NCBI GenBank assembly: GCA_964036195.1
Contig: OZ038460.1
Coordinates: 5,025,504-5,089,503, forward strand
DNA: 64,000 bases
Direction of reading: 5' to 3'
Source of the DNA: Sphaerolaimus hirsutus
Taxonomy: Eukaryota; Nematoda; Chromadorea; Monhysterida; Sphaerolaimidae
Of the stretch, positions 1-11,900 are shown piece by piece. Made by a program: the position numbers and the translations under genes. Each line of letters starts with the position of its first letter. Position 1 is the first letter of the stretch. The notes beneath the pieces are model-generated. The model worked only from the letters and a program-made list of their open reading frames with translations. It searched no databases and was not told the origin of the DNA.

Positions 1-3000
1 TACGCACAGAAACTCGGCCCGCACATAGCTGATGCCATGTGCGTGCCGAGTTTCTGTGCCTACAAAGTTTGTGTGATTTTGCACATTCTCTTCTATTCTA
101 TTCCCTATGTATAGCAGTAGTTGACAACCGAAATTTTGCCAACCGTTACATCTGTTTTCTACATATTTGACTTTCGCGATTGCGAATGTAAAATATGTAG
201 AAAACAGCTGTAACAGTTGATGAAATTTCAGGTGTCAACTACTTCAACGCACATGAAAATCCTGAACTCAGATGGCCGACTTGTCCGACAGGGCCCAGTT
301 GTGTGCGTAACGGGCGTCTGTGTGTGGCGGGTTTTGATTCTGTGCGTAATGGGTGCGTGTGCGTAATGGGTTTCTGTGCGTAATGAGCCTGGCCCGCATC
401 ATATATGCAGTGTACATGGTGTATTTTTTTGCTGCTAGTTTGTATCGTAGAAACACATAAACTGGTGACACATTTAAATAGAAAATTGACTACATCAATT
501 TTAAAAATATTCTCATGTGCAAATGATCAGCCCAATCTAGCTAAAATTTTGTGTGAATGTGGGGCCCACATTTCTTTACATTGTCCCCAAATGGCACCCC
601 CCAGCACCCCCAATACAGCCTTCTATATATTTTCTTCTATTTTTTCTGGCAAATATAATTGGAAAATTTTTGGAATCCCACACTGAATATTGGTGCAGGA
701 AAGCGCGCTGCCATTTTTGGCATGCTGCCAACACAAGCATTGGATACACTTGTGCTGGCAGTTTTTTATGGAAAAAAATCACTAATGGCTCGCTCAGAGC
801 CGCACATAGGTTGCAGGGTGATTTTTACCTGCTGCTGTCCCCCCACTGCTGCCGGCTCACAAAAATCCATCCCAATTTGCAGATATCAGCTACTTCATGG
901 CATTCAAACATAATGAGAACTTTATAAGTGCAAACATTTTGATTGTGATTGCAAAAACCACAAATTTACACTTTCTGGGAATGACCTCTTCATCTGTCTG
1001 GCCCATTTACACAAAATACAGGACACATTGCCAGTTGTCCCCTGGTATATATTTAACAGATAATTGTTGCCTGAATTCAATGCACACTAGCATTTAATTA
1101 TTTGCATGCATATGCTGCAGAGGCCGGTCACTCTCTTAGGGAAATGCTGTCTTTGAACAGTGGTATTTTTACTGATGGTCATAAATGCAAACTTTGTGCA
1201 ACAATAGGGTGCAAGACCAGCCACATGTTGCTCATGGCACTTAGGAAGCCAGTCCTGGCCCCCATGTGCTGTATGATAAGCCTGGGGGTGTGTAAGACAC
1301 ATTAGTTCCAATATATGTTTTGTTCAAAAAAATATTTCAGGTTTGATCTTCAGCAAAATTTTGGTGTGGGGATTGTGTGGGTTGTGAGGGGGTGGAAAAG
1401 TTGCAGGAAGTTACCATCTCATATGTCTAACAAAATCTGTGACCTAAACCATCCCGAACCTATTATAAATAAATCAAATTCTGGCCTGAACAAAAATTTG
1501 TATGGATTTTCCACTTAAACCCCTGATCACCATAGTTGGCAGCTTTACATTTTTTTCATTCAAAAATCGCTACCCCCCGAATGTTGGCACTTAGCCAGAA
1601 ATTGAAGTATACAAAATATACTACAAAGTGACCCTCAGCTTACTCATATGTCACTGTTGGCAAAGTTCCAATGTGGGTCGTATAAACGGCCCACACATTT
1701 GTTGATATAATTTTTGCCTGATCACCATGGTTGGCAAATCAGTCTTTATTGATGTATAACTCTGCCAATCTAGGCGGGATCGTGCCTCAAAGGCCAGAAT
1801 TTGTCAGAATTGGCACCCATCCAGCTCTGAGTGCAGTGGCAATGTTTGAATAACTTTTGTAGGGCTACAGTCGTTCTTTTTCTGGCGAATGACCAAATTA
1901 GGCAAAAAATGGTCGGTTTAACCATTCTGAGACTTTTCAGCAGCAGAAAAGGCTTGCGCTACATCTATGGAGCTACACAAGTGTGTGCATGCCCTACAGG
2001 TTGGGGACAGGTCAGTGGGTAACATTTCAATCATTATTGCAAATGTCAAATTTGCCATTGCTGAGCTTTGGTGCTTCATTGCAAATGCCAGCAGGTTTGA
2101 GCAGACATGGCAGAGCCACACATTGCACAGAAGGCTTTGTGCTTTCAGCTAAAGCGATCTGCTATTCCTGCAATATTGCAATTTTTATGAGAATTTATAA
2201 GGCAAAATTAAATGTTAGAAATTAGTGTGTTTTTCTTCCTGTTTCTTGCTTCTCAAGAAGAATTTAGTTTTGCCTTTAAATTTCTCGTAAAAATTGTAAT
2301 ATTGCAGGAATAGCAGATCACTTTAGCTGAAAGCACAAAGCCTTCTGTGCAATGTGTGGCTCTGCCATGTCTGCTTGAACCTGCTGGCATTTGCAATGAA
2401 GCACCAAAGCTCGGCAATGGCAAATTTGACATTTGCAAATATGATTGAAATGTCACCCACTGACCTGTCCCCAACCTGTAGGGCATGCACACACTTGTGT
2501 AGCTCCATAGATGTAGCGCGAGCCTTTTCTGTTGCTGAAAAGTCTCAGAATGGTTAAATCAACAATTTTTTGCCTAATTTGGTCATTCACCAGAAAAAGA
2601 ACGACTGTAGCCCTACAAAAGTTATTCAAACATTGCCACTGCACTCAGAGCTGGATGGGTGCCAATTCTGACCAATTCTGGCATTTCAGGCACAATCCCG
2701 CCTTGATTGGCAGAGTTATGCATCGATGAAGATCGATTTGCCAACCATGGTGATCAGGTAAAAATTATATCAACAAATGTGTGGGCCGTTTATATGACCC
2801 ACATTGGAACTTTGCCAATGGTGACATATGAGTAAGCTAAGGGACACTTTGAAGTATATTTTGTATACTTAAATTTCTGGCTAAGTGCCAACGTTCGGGG
2901 GGTAGCGATTTTGAATGAAAAAAATGCAAAGCTGCCAACTATGGTGATCAGGGGTTTATATTTACCAGAAAAAATGTGAAAACAAAATATTTACAGCAAC

Positions 3001-3640
3001 AAGGCTGGCCCGAGGGGGTGCCACTTTGGTTATATATAGTATATACTTTGGGGCACCCTCACACTAAGTGACAGCCTGATCGCTTGCGTGTATGATTTTT
3101 AAAATGTGATTTTGTGAATTTTCCATTTATATTTTCCACCAGTATACTAGTTTGTGCCACCAGTATACTAGTTTGTGCGTTTGTGTAACTATATAAATAC
3201 GTTAATATGTCCCAATATATCCTAAATGGTCACATTTATTACCGGTTTTTGGTATGTAAAAGTGTATTCTTTATTATGAATTTCACTAAAAATTTCTGAC
3301 GAAACAAATAATATCCTCGATTAAGGCCCCCTCAAAATTTTCACTCTGAAAAAATAAACCCCCTGGGGGTATTTCGAGGAAATACGCTAAGCAAAAAACT
3401 AGACCATGTCCATTCGTAGAATCGATACTGCCTGGCTCCCTGTATTTTGAATGTACAATACGCGACACATAATATCAATGTGAACTCCGACGTGAGCTCA
3501 CAGCAACATTTGAACGTCATGCAAGCTGTCACCCTGCCTTGCTGGCATTGCACACATGTGCGCATGAAACACCTTGTGTATGAATACGCTTGTAGCGGTT
3601 GGCTGTCCCCACCCTTCAATCAAGATTCTCTAATTTTGGC
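1..3640. other. repeat-rich intergenic region
   Basis: No convincing exon is visible before the SUMF2-like gene. The first 60 bases form an imperfect inverted repeat (GAAACTCGGC near the start, GCCGAGTTTC near position 46). At 112-245 a second pair of inverted arms brackets a short loop: TTGACAACCGAAATT with TAGAAAACAG on one side, and their complements on the other. From 1518 to 2956 there is a long foldback element, listed separately. At about 3283-3395 lies a degenerate C-rich TA-type MITE ending in GGGGGTATTTCGAGGAAATACG. Short open frames here are scattered and lack domain similarity. Confidence 0.6.
1518..2956. repeat. 1.44-kb foldback element with ~710-bp inverted arms
   Basis: The sequence from 1518 (AACCCCTGATCACCATAGTTGG) runs to about 2225 and is then repeated as its reverse complement from about 2253 to 2956, with only about 30 bases between the arms. 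The arms are about 95% alike by eye. A TA dinucleotide sits at both outer edges (1516-1517 and 2957-2958), compatible with TA target duplication, though the edges are AT-rich and this is not proof. Neither arm has a long open frame, so it is non-autonomous. Similar small ORFs on opposite strands in the two arms are a by-product of the palindrome. Confidence 0.85.
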
Positions 3641-3666
3641 CATTCGTCACAAACAATTTGTCGATC

Positions 3667-6600
3667 ATGTCCCGCTCCGGCGTGCTGTTCGTGTTGCACT
3701 GCTTCCTGTGCGAGTTGGCATTTTGCCAGCGCATGGTGAACATACAGGGCGGTCTGTTTGAGATGGGAATAATGGACAGGAATGGCGTCAATGGCGAGGC
3801 TCCGCCTTACCCCACTGGAGTTAAGCCGTTCAAATTTGACGTGACCCCGGTTACTAATAAACATTGGATGTGAGTTGCTCTTGATTTTGTATGTTTCATT
3901 ACTGTATTATGTTTTTTTATTGTAATCAGTTTTATTACCTATCTGAGGCGTCTACTTCTAGAAGTCGACAAGTCCAAAATATGAAAATTTAGAGTTAGGC
4001 CCGGGAACGTTATCTGGGGCTACTTCCGCGCATTTTTTTATCATTTTCCATAAATTTTTTGACCTCACATACCCATATGGCAAAGTGCCAAATTTGACAT
4101 TTTTGGGGAAAAATGCAAAAATTTCAGGCAAGAAGTTAAGTCCACTTCGTTTCGGGCAAGAAGTCGACAAGTCCACCCTTTGTCTTCGTTTTTGTTGGGA
4201 AACAATAGCAAGAAATGTGATAAGTCCGTCATGGACAGCCACTTCTAAAAGTCGACAAGTCCATAAATTGCCCATAAGGCAGGCGCAACGCCAGCGGGAA
4301 CAAAAATTTTCTCGAGTGCAAGAAGTCGACAAGTCCATTTCCCTCCCAAAAACAGTTTTGCTCTGACCGAATGGAAATTTATGGACACCCCATTTTTCAC
4401 ATAAAGGTTAAGAGCAGGGGCTGAAAATTTGACACTTTATTGTCAACATATGTAAATTAATGGAAAGCATGAGAGAGCCAAATTGGACACGCACCACGGG
4501 ACTGGAATTGGATCGGAAACTTAAAATGAGATTTTTTCAAACACACATCTTGTGGACTTGTGGACTTTTCGACTTTTAGAAGTAGAGGCCTCATTTGTTT
4601 TACCGTGCAGTTGTAGCTTACGAACACCGTGATGCGCGGCTACAGGGCATTAACTGTACTTAACTGAATGGGCGTTTGGCCGAATTATGCATTTTACTTG
4701 ATAATCTGACGAAAAACTAATACCACCCTCGGATAACTCCAGACAAAAAAGTCTGATCAAAAATAACTCCCCTGGGACTTATTCGAGGATATACAGTAAT
4801 TATGTATCGACGCCTGTCACGTATACCCACTGGAACGGCCGCGCAAAATGTGCATGATAAAAATTTTCATAATATTGATAACTATTTGTTTTTCGCACTT
4901 TCAATTATTTATAAAAACACCAATTAAAAAATTCAGGGAATTTATCGAAGCAAAGCCGAATTTTCGCACGGACGCGGAAACCCGTCGCTGGAGTTGGGTG
5001 TACGCCGGTTATTTGAGCAATATCACCATTGAAATGCACGGCAAGGAAAACGAGACAAATGAAAGATATCCCGATTATATGGTCGCGATGTATGGAGCTA
5101 CCTGGAGAAGTGTCAGTTTTTTGCCAAAAAAAAGAAATATTTGATGAAAAAATCATCATTTTAATTTTTCTCAGCCCCTGGGACCAGGATCAAAAATAAT
5201 CGGGAAACTGGACCACCCTGTAGTGCACATTTCAAAACGTGATGCGAGTGCTTACTGCCTTTGGAGGGGGAAACGGTTGCCTACTGAATATGAATGGGAG
5301 TTCGCTGCCAGGGCACCAACCAAGGGTTACTTTCTTCACAAATTTGAAGTCAATATAGTAGTGAAAACGAGCCATTGCGTCTCACAGCAGATTACGCATA
5401 ATGGCGCTTTACGCACTAGTTTACTTCCAGTAAACTAAAAATTTTGTAAACTCGTCAAATCAATTTGAATGGCATTTGAGTTTACTGGACTTAGATGTTG
5501 ATCAACTGCAGTTGACAGAGAGTAAAAAACTCATTCAAGTAATTAAACCTAAATATAACCTATGCTATGCTATAAGTAACCTACCTATGCTGATTTATGA
5601 GTTTACTAAAAAAAATTAAAACTTCATTTTAGTAAACTAGTGTGTTTGGCACAAAGCCAACAATATTCCCAATCTCGCCAGCCCAAGTTCGCGAGGGGCG
5701 CGGCAGCAGCGGAGAATTCCCTTGGGGCGAGTTCTATCAGACTGGCCGGTGCAATCTGTGGCAGCGGTCGACCGTGGGCACCTTGATCGACTCCGGCAAC
5801 GACGGCTACAACGGCACCTCGCCCGTCACGGCTTTCCCGCCGCAGAATAAGTCTGTACTAGTGATGGAATGGCGCCATGGCGCTGGCGCCCTTTAATGGC
5901 GCCAAAGGGCGACAGCGCCATGGCGCGAGTGGCGCCCTTTTCTGTGGCGTCATCTGGCGCCCCGCACCATATTTTTGAATGGCGCCATTTTTCCTGGCGC
6001 TTTTCCATCACTAGTCTGTACATTTTTGTGTATGTTCGATGGTGGACGCGTCGTGTAGAGTGTGTGGCACGTATGAGATCTTTCAGACAAAACTTCGAAT
6101 TTAACCTAAGCTTTGTATTACCGTGCTATAGCCTATAGGCATTCCTGGCCAAGCGATAGGTGAGACTGTTAATTTCAGATGATATTTCAGACCTGGAAAT
6201 CGGTCGAATCTTGCATGATATTCAACACTTAACATGACACTTAAAAAGTTGCACTGGTACTGCATCGTTAAATCCCCTGAAATCATTTCACATGCTTGTG
6301 AACCGGGTATACAATTCACCATTCGAATACAACCCCCACCCCAATATCACACCACCGCAATCACAAACGTTCCACAATCATTGTGCCACCTTGCATCGCA
6401 AAACAGACTGGGCCTGTACGACTTAATCGGCAACGTGTGGGAATGGACTAACACTCAGTGGCATATTCGCGGCACCGCGCTTCCCGCTAGCTACAGGCAC
6501 CATTTTGTGCTCAAAGGGGGTAGTCATTTGGATACGAGAAAGGGACACTTTGGTGAAAGGGTTAGGATTGCTAACAGGTCGGTTTTTGACGGTTTTTGGT

Positions 6601-8061
6601 TGTTTTGTTGGAGGAGTGCCAAGTTGAAATGTATCTGTATGAACCTTGTAAGGTGAAAAGTCAAGTGTCGAACGTCATGTAAAATGTCAATCAATACAAA
6701 AATAATAATATGATATTTTACACTTGACTTTACAGGGCCCGGGATAGGCGCCTGGTGCCAATTCCACAAGTTGAGAAATACAAAAAGTCCAATTGAGAAG
6801 TGAAATGAAAAAAAAGAATTTAGAACTGTGAAGTCAAAAGTTGAATGAAAAGTAAGTATTTTAGGTAGATTATTTTTTTTAAATTTATTCTTATTATACT
6901 TCTAATTTGTTTTTTACTTCTTAACTTGCGGAATTGACCACAGGTGCCTATCGCAGGCCATGTAAAGTCAAGTGTAAAATATAATATTATTATTTTTGTA
7001 TTGATTGACATTTTACATGACGTTTGACACTGGACTTTACACCTTACAGGGTTCGGGACTGCCTCCTGGTTTACCTATGATATAGAACATTCAGCGTGTA
7101 TTAAAATTAAAAATTTTACTCGAATATGGTCATCTACAAATCTCACATGTGGACCGGCAGCGGCAGCTTTGAGGATCCACTAAACGTCAAGTGCAAAAAG
7201 TGTCATACCGCATTTACTCGATTTACCTCCCCCTTGAATTAACCCCCCCCCCTCGAAATACCCCCAGGTGTTTTTGAGCTGGGGAAAAAATAAAACCCCC
7301 TCGAAATACCCCCCGTCTGGAATTATGTACATGATGTATGCAATGTACATGATGTATGCAATGTACATGATGTATGCAATGTACATGATGTATATGTTGG
7401 TCCAGTTTGCATCGTAGCTACACATGTACTAGTTTGTGTAGCGATGGACGTTGATGTACCCAGATATACCCTACTTGGGCACGTTGATTACCTGTTTTGG
7501 GTATATAAAAGCGTATTCATTACTACGAATTTCGTGAAAATTTCTGACAAAATAATAACCCCCCCCCCTCGAATGAGCCCCCCCCCCTCGAAATCCCCCC
7601 CCTCAAAATTTCCACTCTGAAAAAATCAACCCCCTGTGGGTATTTCGAGGAAATACGGTAAATACTTTTGTTTTTTATGCGAACCCTGCATACGGCAAAT
7701 CGTTCTGGTCTGGTGATGTAAATATTCCCAAATAAGTTATTCCCCAGTCCTCACGTAATTTGAGCGAGAAATATATGCACGGTTTACCGATATGGTACAT
7801 TCATGTGACAAGATTAGATTACAAGAAAATGTTTCCTTATTAAGCGCTGTTTACCGACGTTTCATTTCATAGTGCTGAGTTGGCTAACTTTAAATCGAGA
7901 AAACGTTAATAATAATAAAATTGAAAAAATTAACATCCATTCGCAGAATACCACAAATGGTCTACTATTCTGCAAGTAATGTGGGTTTCCGTTGCGCTAA
8001 GGATTTGCCCAAAAATCCAGAGGTGCTCCGACGTACAGTTGTTTTCCACAGCGAATTGTGA
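3667..8061 (+). CDS. SUMF2/pFGE-like secreted protein (formylglycine-generating-enzyme fold), six exons
   Basis: Exons read as 3667-3869, 4937-5111, 5175-5325, 5682-5850, 6407-6577 and 7947-8061. All have GT-AG borders, and joining them gives an uninterrupted 327-codon frame ending in TGA. The start ATG opens a signal peptide ([20 protein letters not shown]). The FGE-sulfatase fold is seen in order: [80 protein letters not shown] and ASNVGFRCA. The two catalytic cysteines of SUMF1, which follow GGS in a CHRSYC-type motif, are absent, as in SUMF2 (pFGE). So it probably binds or modulates sulfatases or FGE in the ER rather than oxidising cysteine. The C-terminus ends HSEL, a KDEL-like ER-retention tail. 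MITEs occupy much of introns 3, 4 and 5. Convergent with the P450 gene. Family call is secure; the SUMF2 versus SUMF1 choice rests on the missing cysteines. Confidence 0.88.
3945..4596. mobile_element. ~650-bp non-autonomous DNA element in SUMF2-like intron 1 (copy 1)
   Basis: The ends are inverted repeats: GAGGCGTCTACTTCTAGAAGTCGACAAGTCCA at the left and its imperfect complement, with GGACTTTTCGACTTTTAGAAGTAGAGGCCTC, at the right. The motif TAAAAGTCGACAAGTCCA recurs inside several times. A second copy lies at 52255-52860 in the same orientation, matching along its whole length at roughly 85-90% by eye. No transposase frame is seen. Confidence 0.8.
5398..5648. mobile_element. palindromic CACTAGTTTAC-family MITE in SUMF2-like intron 3
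   Basis: The left side reads CGCACTAGTTTACTTCCAGTAAACT and the right side reads TTTAGTAAACTAGTGTG, with internal GAGTTTACTGG / GTAAACTC segments. It fills about 250 of the 356 bases of this intron and ends about 33 bases before the splice acceptor. Related copies are listed at 19235-19432, 39625-39825 and elsewhere. Confidence 0.65.
5859..6013. mobile_element. hAT-like MITE, 155 bp, with perfect 8-bp target duplication
   Basis: The terminal inverted repeat TAGTGATGGAA...TTTCCATCACTA is flanked on both sides by the identical octamer GTCTGTAC (5851-5858 and 6014-6021). An 8-bp duplication is the signature of hAT transposons. The interior is built from GGCGCC-rich palindromic repeats. The left duplication is exactly the first eight bases of SUMF2-like intron 4, so the element sits directly on the splice donor and has duplicated it. 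Confidence 0.88.
6640..7070. mobile_element. inverted pair of GGTGCC/CAGGG-family repeats in SUMF2-like intron 5
   Basis: A segment at about 6645-6765 (AAGTCAAGTGTCGAACGTCATG...GACTTTACAGGGC...CGCCTGGTGCC) is repeated as its reverse complement at about 6940-7068, which ends GGGTTCGGGACTGCCTCCTGG. The terminal motifs are those of the short palindromic family that forms an intron at 45.7 kb. This copy is diverged and expanded, with an AT-rich spacer. Confidence 0.65.
7208..7658. mobile_element. TA-flanked C-rich MITE (CCG.ATTTCCTCGA family), intron 5 of SUMF2-like gene
   Basis: The element begins CCGCATTTACTCGA and ends TTTCGAGGAAATACGG, with TA on both outer sides (7206-7207 and 7659-7660). 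Inside are runs of CCTCGAAATACCCCCC and four 18-base tandem units ATGTACATGATGTATGCA at 7325-7395. It is one of at least a dozen family members in the window. TA duplication and short TIRs suggest mobilisation by a Tc1/mariner-type transposase. Confidence 0.75.
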
Positions 8062-8954
8062 TTTTTGTCAATTGTTGCATTTATTTACTTATTGTAGGTC
8101 AATACCTAGGTATTTATATTGGTATTTACATTTGAATTGTTGCATGAACAATTTGGCAAATATTAAATTATGCATTCATTTTTCAGTAGTGATATAAAAG
8201 GTGATACGCTGATGGTGATGAAAAATGGTGATAGAAAGAGTATATTTAGTTTTGTAAAAAGTTAACAAATGCTGGAAGAAACCTTGGCAAGTGACATAAT
8301 AAGGTGAGTGAAATGACATGAGTAAAAATGTGTAAACATGAATTTGTCTGGCAAAAAATGGTGTAAAGATTACATCAAAAACGGTGTTATGTAGGTAAAA
8401 GTAGGAAAACCCTACTTTCAATGTGAAAACCGTACAAATGTTAAAGAAATTGTACCCAAATATGGAGATAAACGGTGTGAAAGGTAACATTCCAAAACAT
8501 GATGAACCACAACAGTCCCAATAAATATTTTACAAATACATTTACCGTATATCCTTGAATCAGTCTTCCCCCTTGAATAACATCCCCCCTTGAAAAACTC
8601 CCCCCTCCAAAACTTCTGACGAAATAATAACTCCCCTGGGGTCTTATTCGAGGATATACAGTAATCAGATCCGAGAACCACAACCAGTAGAAAAGTTGTG
8701 TGTATTGTATTTATTTACAAAGAAGGTGCGCACTTTGTATATATTATTTTGCATTTTTATGAAAGATATCATGTCAAAACTGAACACCAATATCAATAAA
8801 CATAGGTAAATTAAGTTAAAAACAAATGGAAAAAAGGGGCACCAGTCGAAGAATTCTCGAAAAATGACAGCAATTCGAAAATTCACTGAATGAAAATACA
8901 AAGTCCAAAAATCGTTCTCAATTTTTGTATATCCACACAACTCGTCCACACTTT
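8062..8954. other. convergent intergenic spacer
   Basis: This lies between the stop of the SUMF2-like gene and the stop of the P450 gene. ATTAAA at about 8163-8168 (+) and AATAAA on the minus strand at 8710-8715 are candidate polyadenylation signals for the two genes. A TA-type MITE relic lies at 8543-8664 (ACCGTATATCCTTGAATC to GGATATACAGTAA). No other gene is seen. Confidence 0.5.
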
Positions 8955-11900
8955 CTACTCCAAAGCCTTCACACTGATCATGTAGGGGAAAGCTTGTCTG
9001 GTGGCCCACATCAAGCCGTCCATGTTTTTCGGCTCCGTGTGCATTCTGATGTCGAACTCGGACAACAGCTTGGCCAGAATGAGGAAAAGTTCCGCGCGCG
9101 CCAATGCTTCACCTGTGGACGGTAATTAGGTACATAACTCTTGTGGAAAATACTGAACTTGTAATCTATTGGGTACTGTTATGTTAACAGCTGCCAATTC
9201 CGTAAGTAGGTGACGAGAAAAGTCGTAAATGGCATGCCTAAATATTTACATCACTGGCAGGTCAAGTGACAAATATTTTTTCACTTTTTTAACTATTTTG
9301 TAGAAGCTTACGGACTGGTCGCTTGACTTGGCGCGTTAAATGACACCACTGTACGTATTTTCACTATCCCACTTGCAGAATTGGCACTACATCAAAATCC
9401 AGTTAGTAGAAGCCGGCTAGGCATAAAATCACAGTTTATTCAGGATATCTTGAACTATGAAAGCCGTAAAATTTGTAATTCCATACCTGGACAAGCCCTT
9501 TTGCCCAGCGCAAATGGTGTCACATTTTGCACATTGTTCTGCTCCTGGCCCGGCACTTTTTCCATCTCTGCATATTTGTCCTCAGACAGGAATTCCGCAG
9601 AGAGCTGCAAATTGAAAGTTTACTTTTAAATTAGATACACAAAGAATGATTTAAATGCCTACAATTGATTTCACATGTCAATTGAATTTTTGTTTGAAAG
9701 CGTGATACAAATGATTATTTTAATTTCATTAATTAAAAATATTCAATTACCGTAATCAAAGATGACCTCGGCGCATTGAAATTAAAAAAAATTCAAAGTG
9801 CGTGCAAACCCAACCCCCAAAAACAACCTCAAATCCACCAACATTTTCATCCAAACAATTAGCATTCTCATCAGCCAAAAATCGATCCGGCTTAAACACA
9901 TCCGGCTGTGGAAACAAGTCTCCGTCGCCCAAAACACTGGAAATCTGAGGAATGACCGCGGTGCCGGCGGGCAGGGAGTGCCCCTCGCCGATGGTGACCT
10001 GCTTGGTGACGCGGTGCTGCACGTTGATGGGCACGATGTTGCCCAGGCGCTGGATTTCGTGGATTGTAGCCACTGGGGGGAGGGGGGGTTGTGAATGTGT
10101 GTGGTGATATTTGTGTTTGAATATTTTTTTATGCTGTCATTATTATTGATGTTGATTAGATAACACATTTTTCCAAGTTCCATCGGCCACCCTATGGGAA
10201 ACTCCAAAATTTGAGTGTAACACTTTGGAATTACTTTTCTCCATTGTGCATTTTTAGTTAAATGCGAAAGATTTTTTTGAAAAATTTCTTCCATTCCACA
10301 ATCCCTCAAAGTACACTCAAAAAGTGACCAACCAAAGTAAGGCACATGATTCTTCAGGCTCATTTCAAGTTTCCTTCCATCATCCCGAGTCGCCTGGAGC
10401 AACTCTTCCCTGCAGCGCCGCTGGACATCTTTGTTCTGAGCCAGGTAAATCATAGCCCAAGTGACTGTTGTAGCAGTGGTTTCAATGCCTGCCAACATGA
10501 GTTCTGTCGCGGTGCACATCAAGTCTTCCAGGCTGTAAATTGTTGTTTTTTGGATTTGAAATGGTTTTTATTGAGTTGTATTTATGTGTGTGCTGTTTTT
10601 GATTACGCAGCTCAGGTGCCACACCCAGATACTGTAAAATGTCCTGCAACGTGTGAAAAGTTATGTAAAATTTCCTGTAATGCGGCAAACTCGTTTGCCA
10701 TTTACCAGTGTAAATATACTGTTGACACTTTGGATGACATTTTACAGGGTCTCACTCTGAAATCGTCATTGGCCAAGTCAATGGTAAAATTCCATTTTCC
10801 TGGTTAATCGCTCCCAAAGCATTTTAACTTCACTTTTTTAAACTTTCAACAAATTTATCAACTCACTGAAACGTCAAATTCTCTCCATTCTGATCCCATT
10901 CCGAATTCATCTGTTTCAAATATCGCTCGATGAAATTGTCCGACTGGTCGATTTCACCGTTGCGTTTTTCCTTGCTCATCGACCTGGTGATGTCGATTTC
11001 CTTTTCGATCAGCTCGTGCATTCCGTCGATGCACGCGGTCAGCGGCTTGTGGTGGAAGTAGCCGAAAAGTGGGATTTTTGTGATCCAGGGGCATGTTTCC
11101 CTGCGGTTTTGGAGGGAGAAAATGGATGTTTGAATGGTCGAAGTGAAGACAAATTCATTTTACAACATAAAGATACCGGCAGAATCAATTTCCTACATTT
11201 CAAAAGACAAGACACATTTCTAGAATAGAGAAAAGTTACAAACTGCGCGTAAAAAGTTCATCACACGGAAAATTGACATTCAATTTGAAGTTGAATTTGA
11301 AATTTCAATTGATATACTCCGTAAGCTTTTTAAAACTTATTTTTCCATTTACATTCTCAACGCTTATCCTATCACTTGAACAAATGCCAAACCAGTCCCC
11401 AGACCAACCAAAGTCTAGTGGGCCAATCAAAGCACATGCTGTTATATTGATCTATGTACTTTTTCAACTGCAGCATGGTTTCATTGTCGATAAGTCGACC
11501 AAAAGTCACCTCTGCGATTATGTTGGCAACGGTGACTTTAATTTGCTCGCACGGGTCGATCGGTTCGCCAGACTCGCTGTGGGCCTGCGCGGGTTGATAA
11601 ATATAGTGCGGTTCAGGGAGCACTCCCGGACCCTGTAAAATTCCCTGTAAAATGTCAAATGTCATGCAATGTGTCAAAAGTCATGTAAAATGCCCTGGAA
11701 AATGGCAACCGAGTTTGACCTTTTATAGAACTTTTCACATGACTTGACACTTTGTACGAAATTTTCACGTTTTTTAGGGTTTTTTACCGGATCAGGGAGT
11801 GTGGAATCAAGGGTCACCCATTCAATGGTTAGGAAAAAACATGTAAGACACCCGACGCGCGAGTAACAGCGTAAAATGTTGTTTTTTTTATTCTTAGCAC

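Noticed and set aside
6730..6806. Plus-strand frame after ACTTTACAG ([16 protein letters not shown]) as the last SUMF2-like exon
   Set aside because: The exon at 7947-8061 contains the conserved SNVGFRCA segment and fits the phase; the 6.7-kb frame is the end of a MITE.
7325..7395. 18-bp tandem units ATGTACATGATGTATGCA as a separate microsatellite
   Set aside because: They lie inside the TA-flanked MITE at 7208-7658 and a similar block occurs in its 21.7-kb relative, so they are part of the element.
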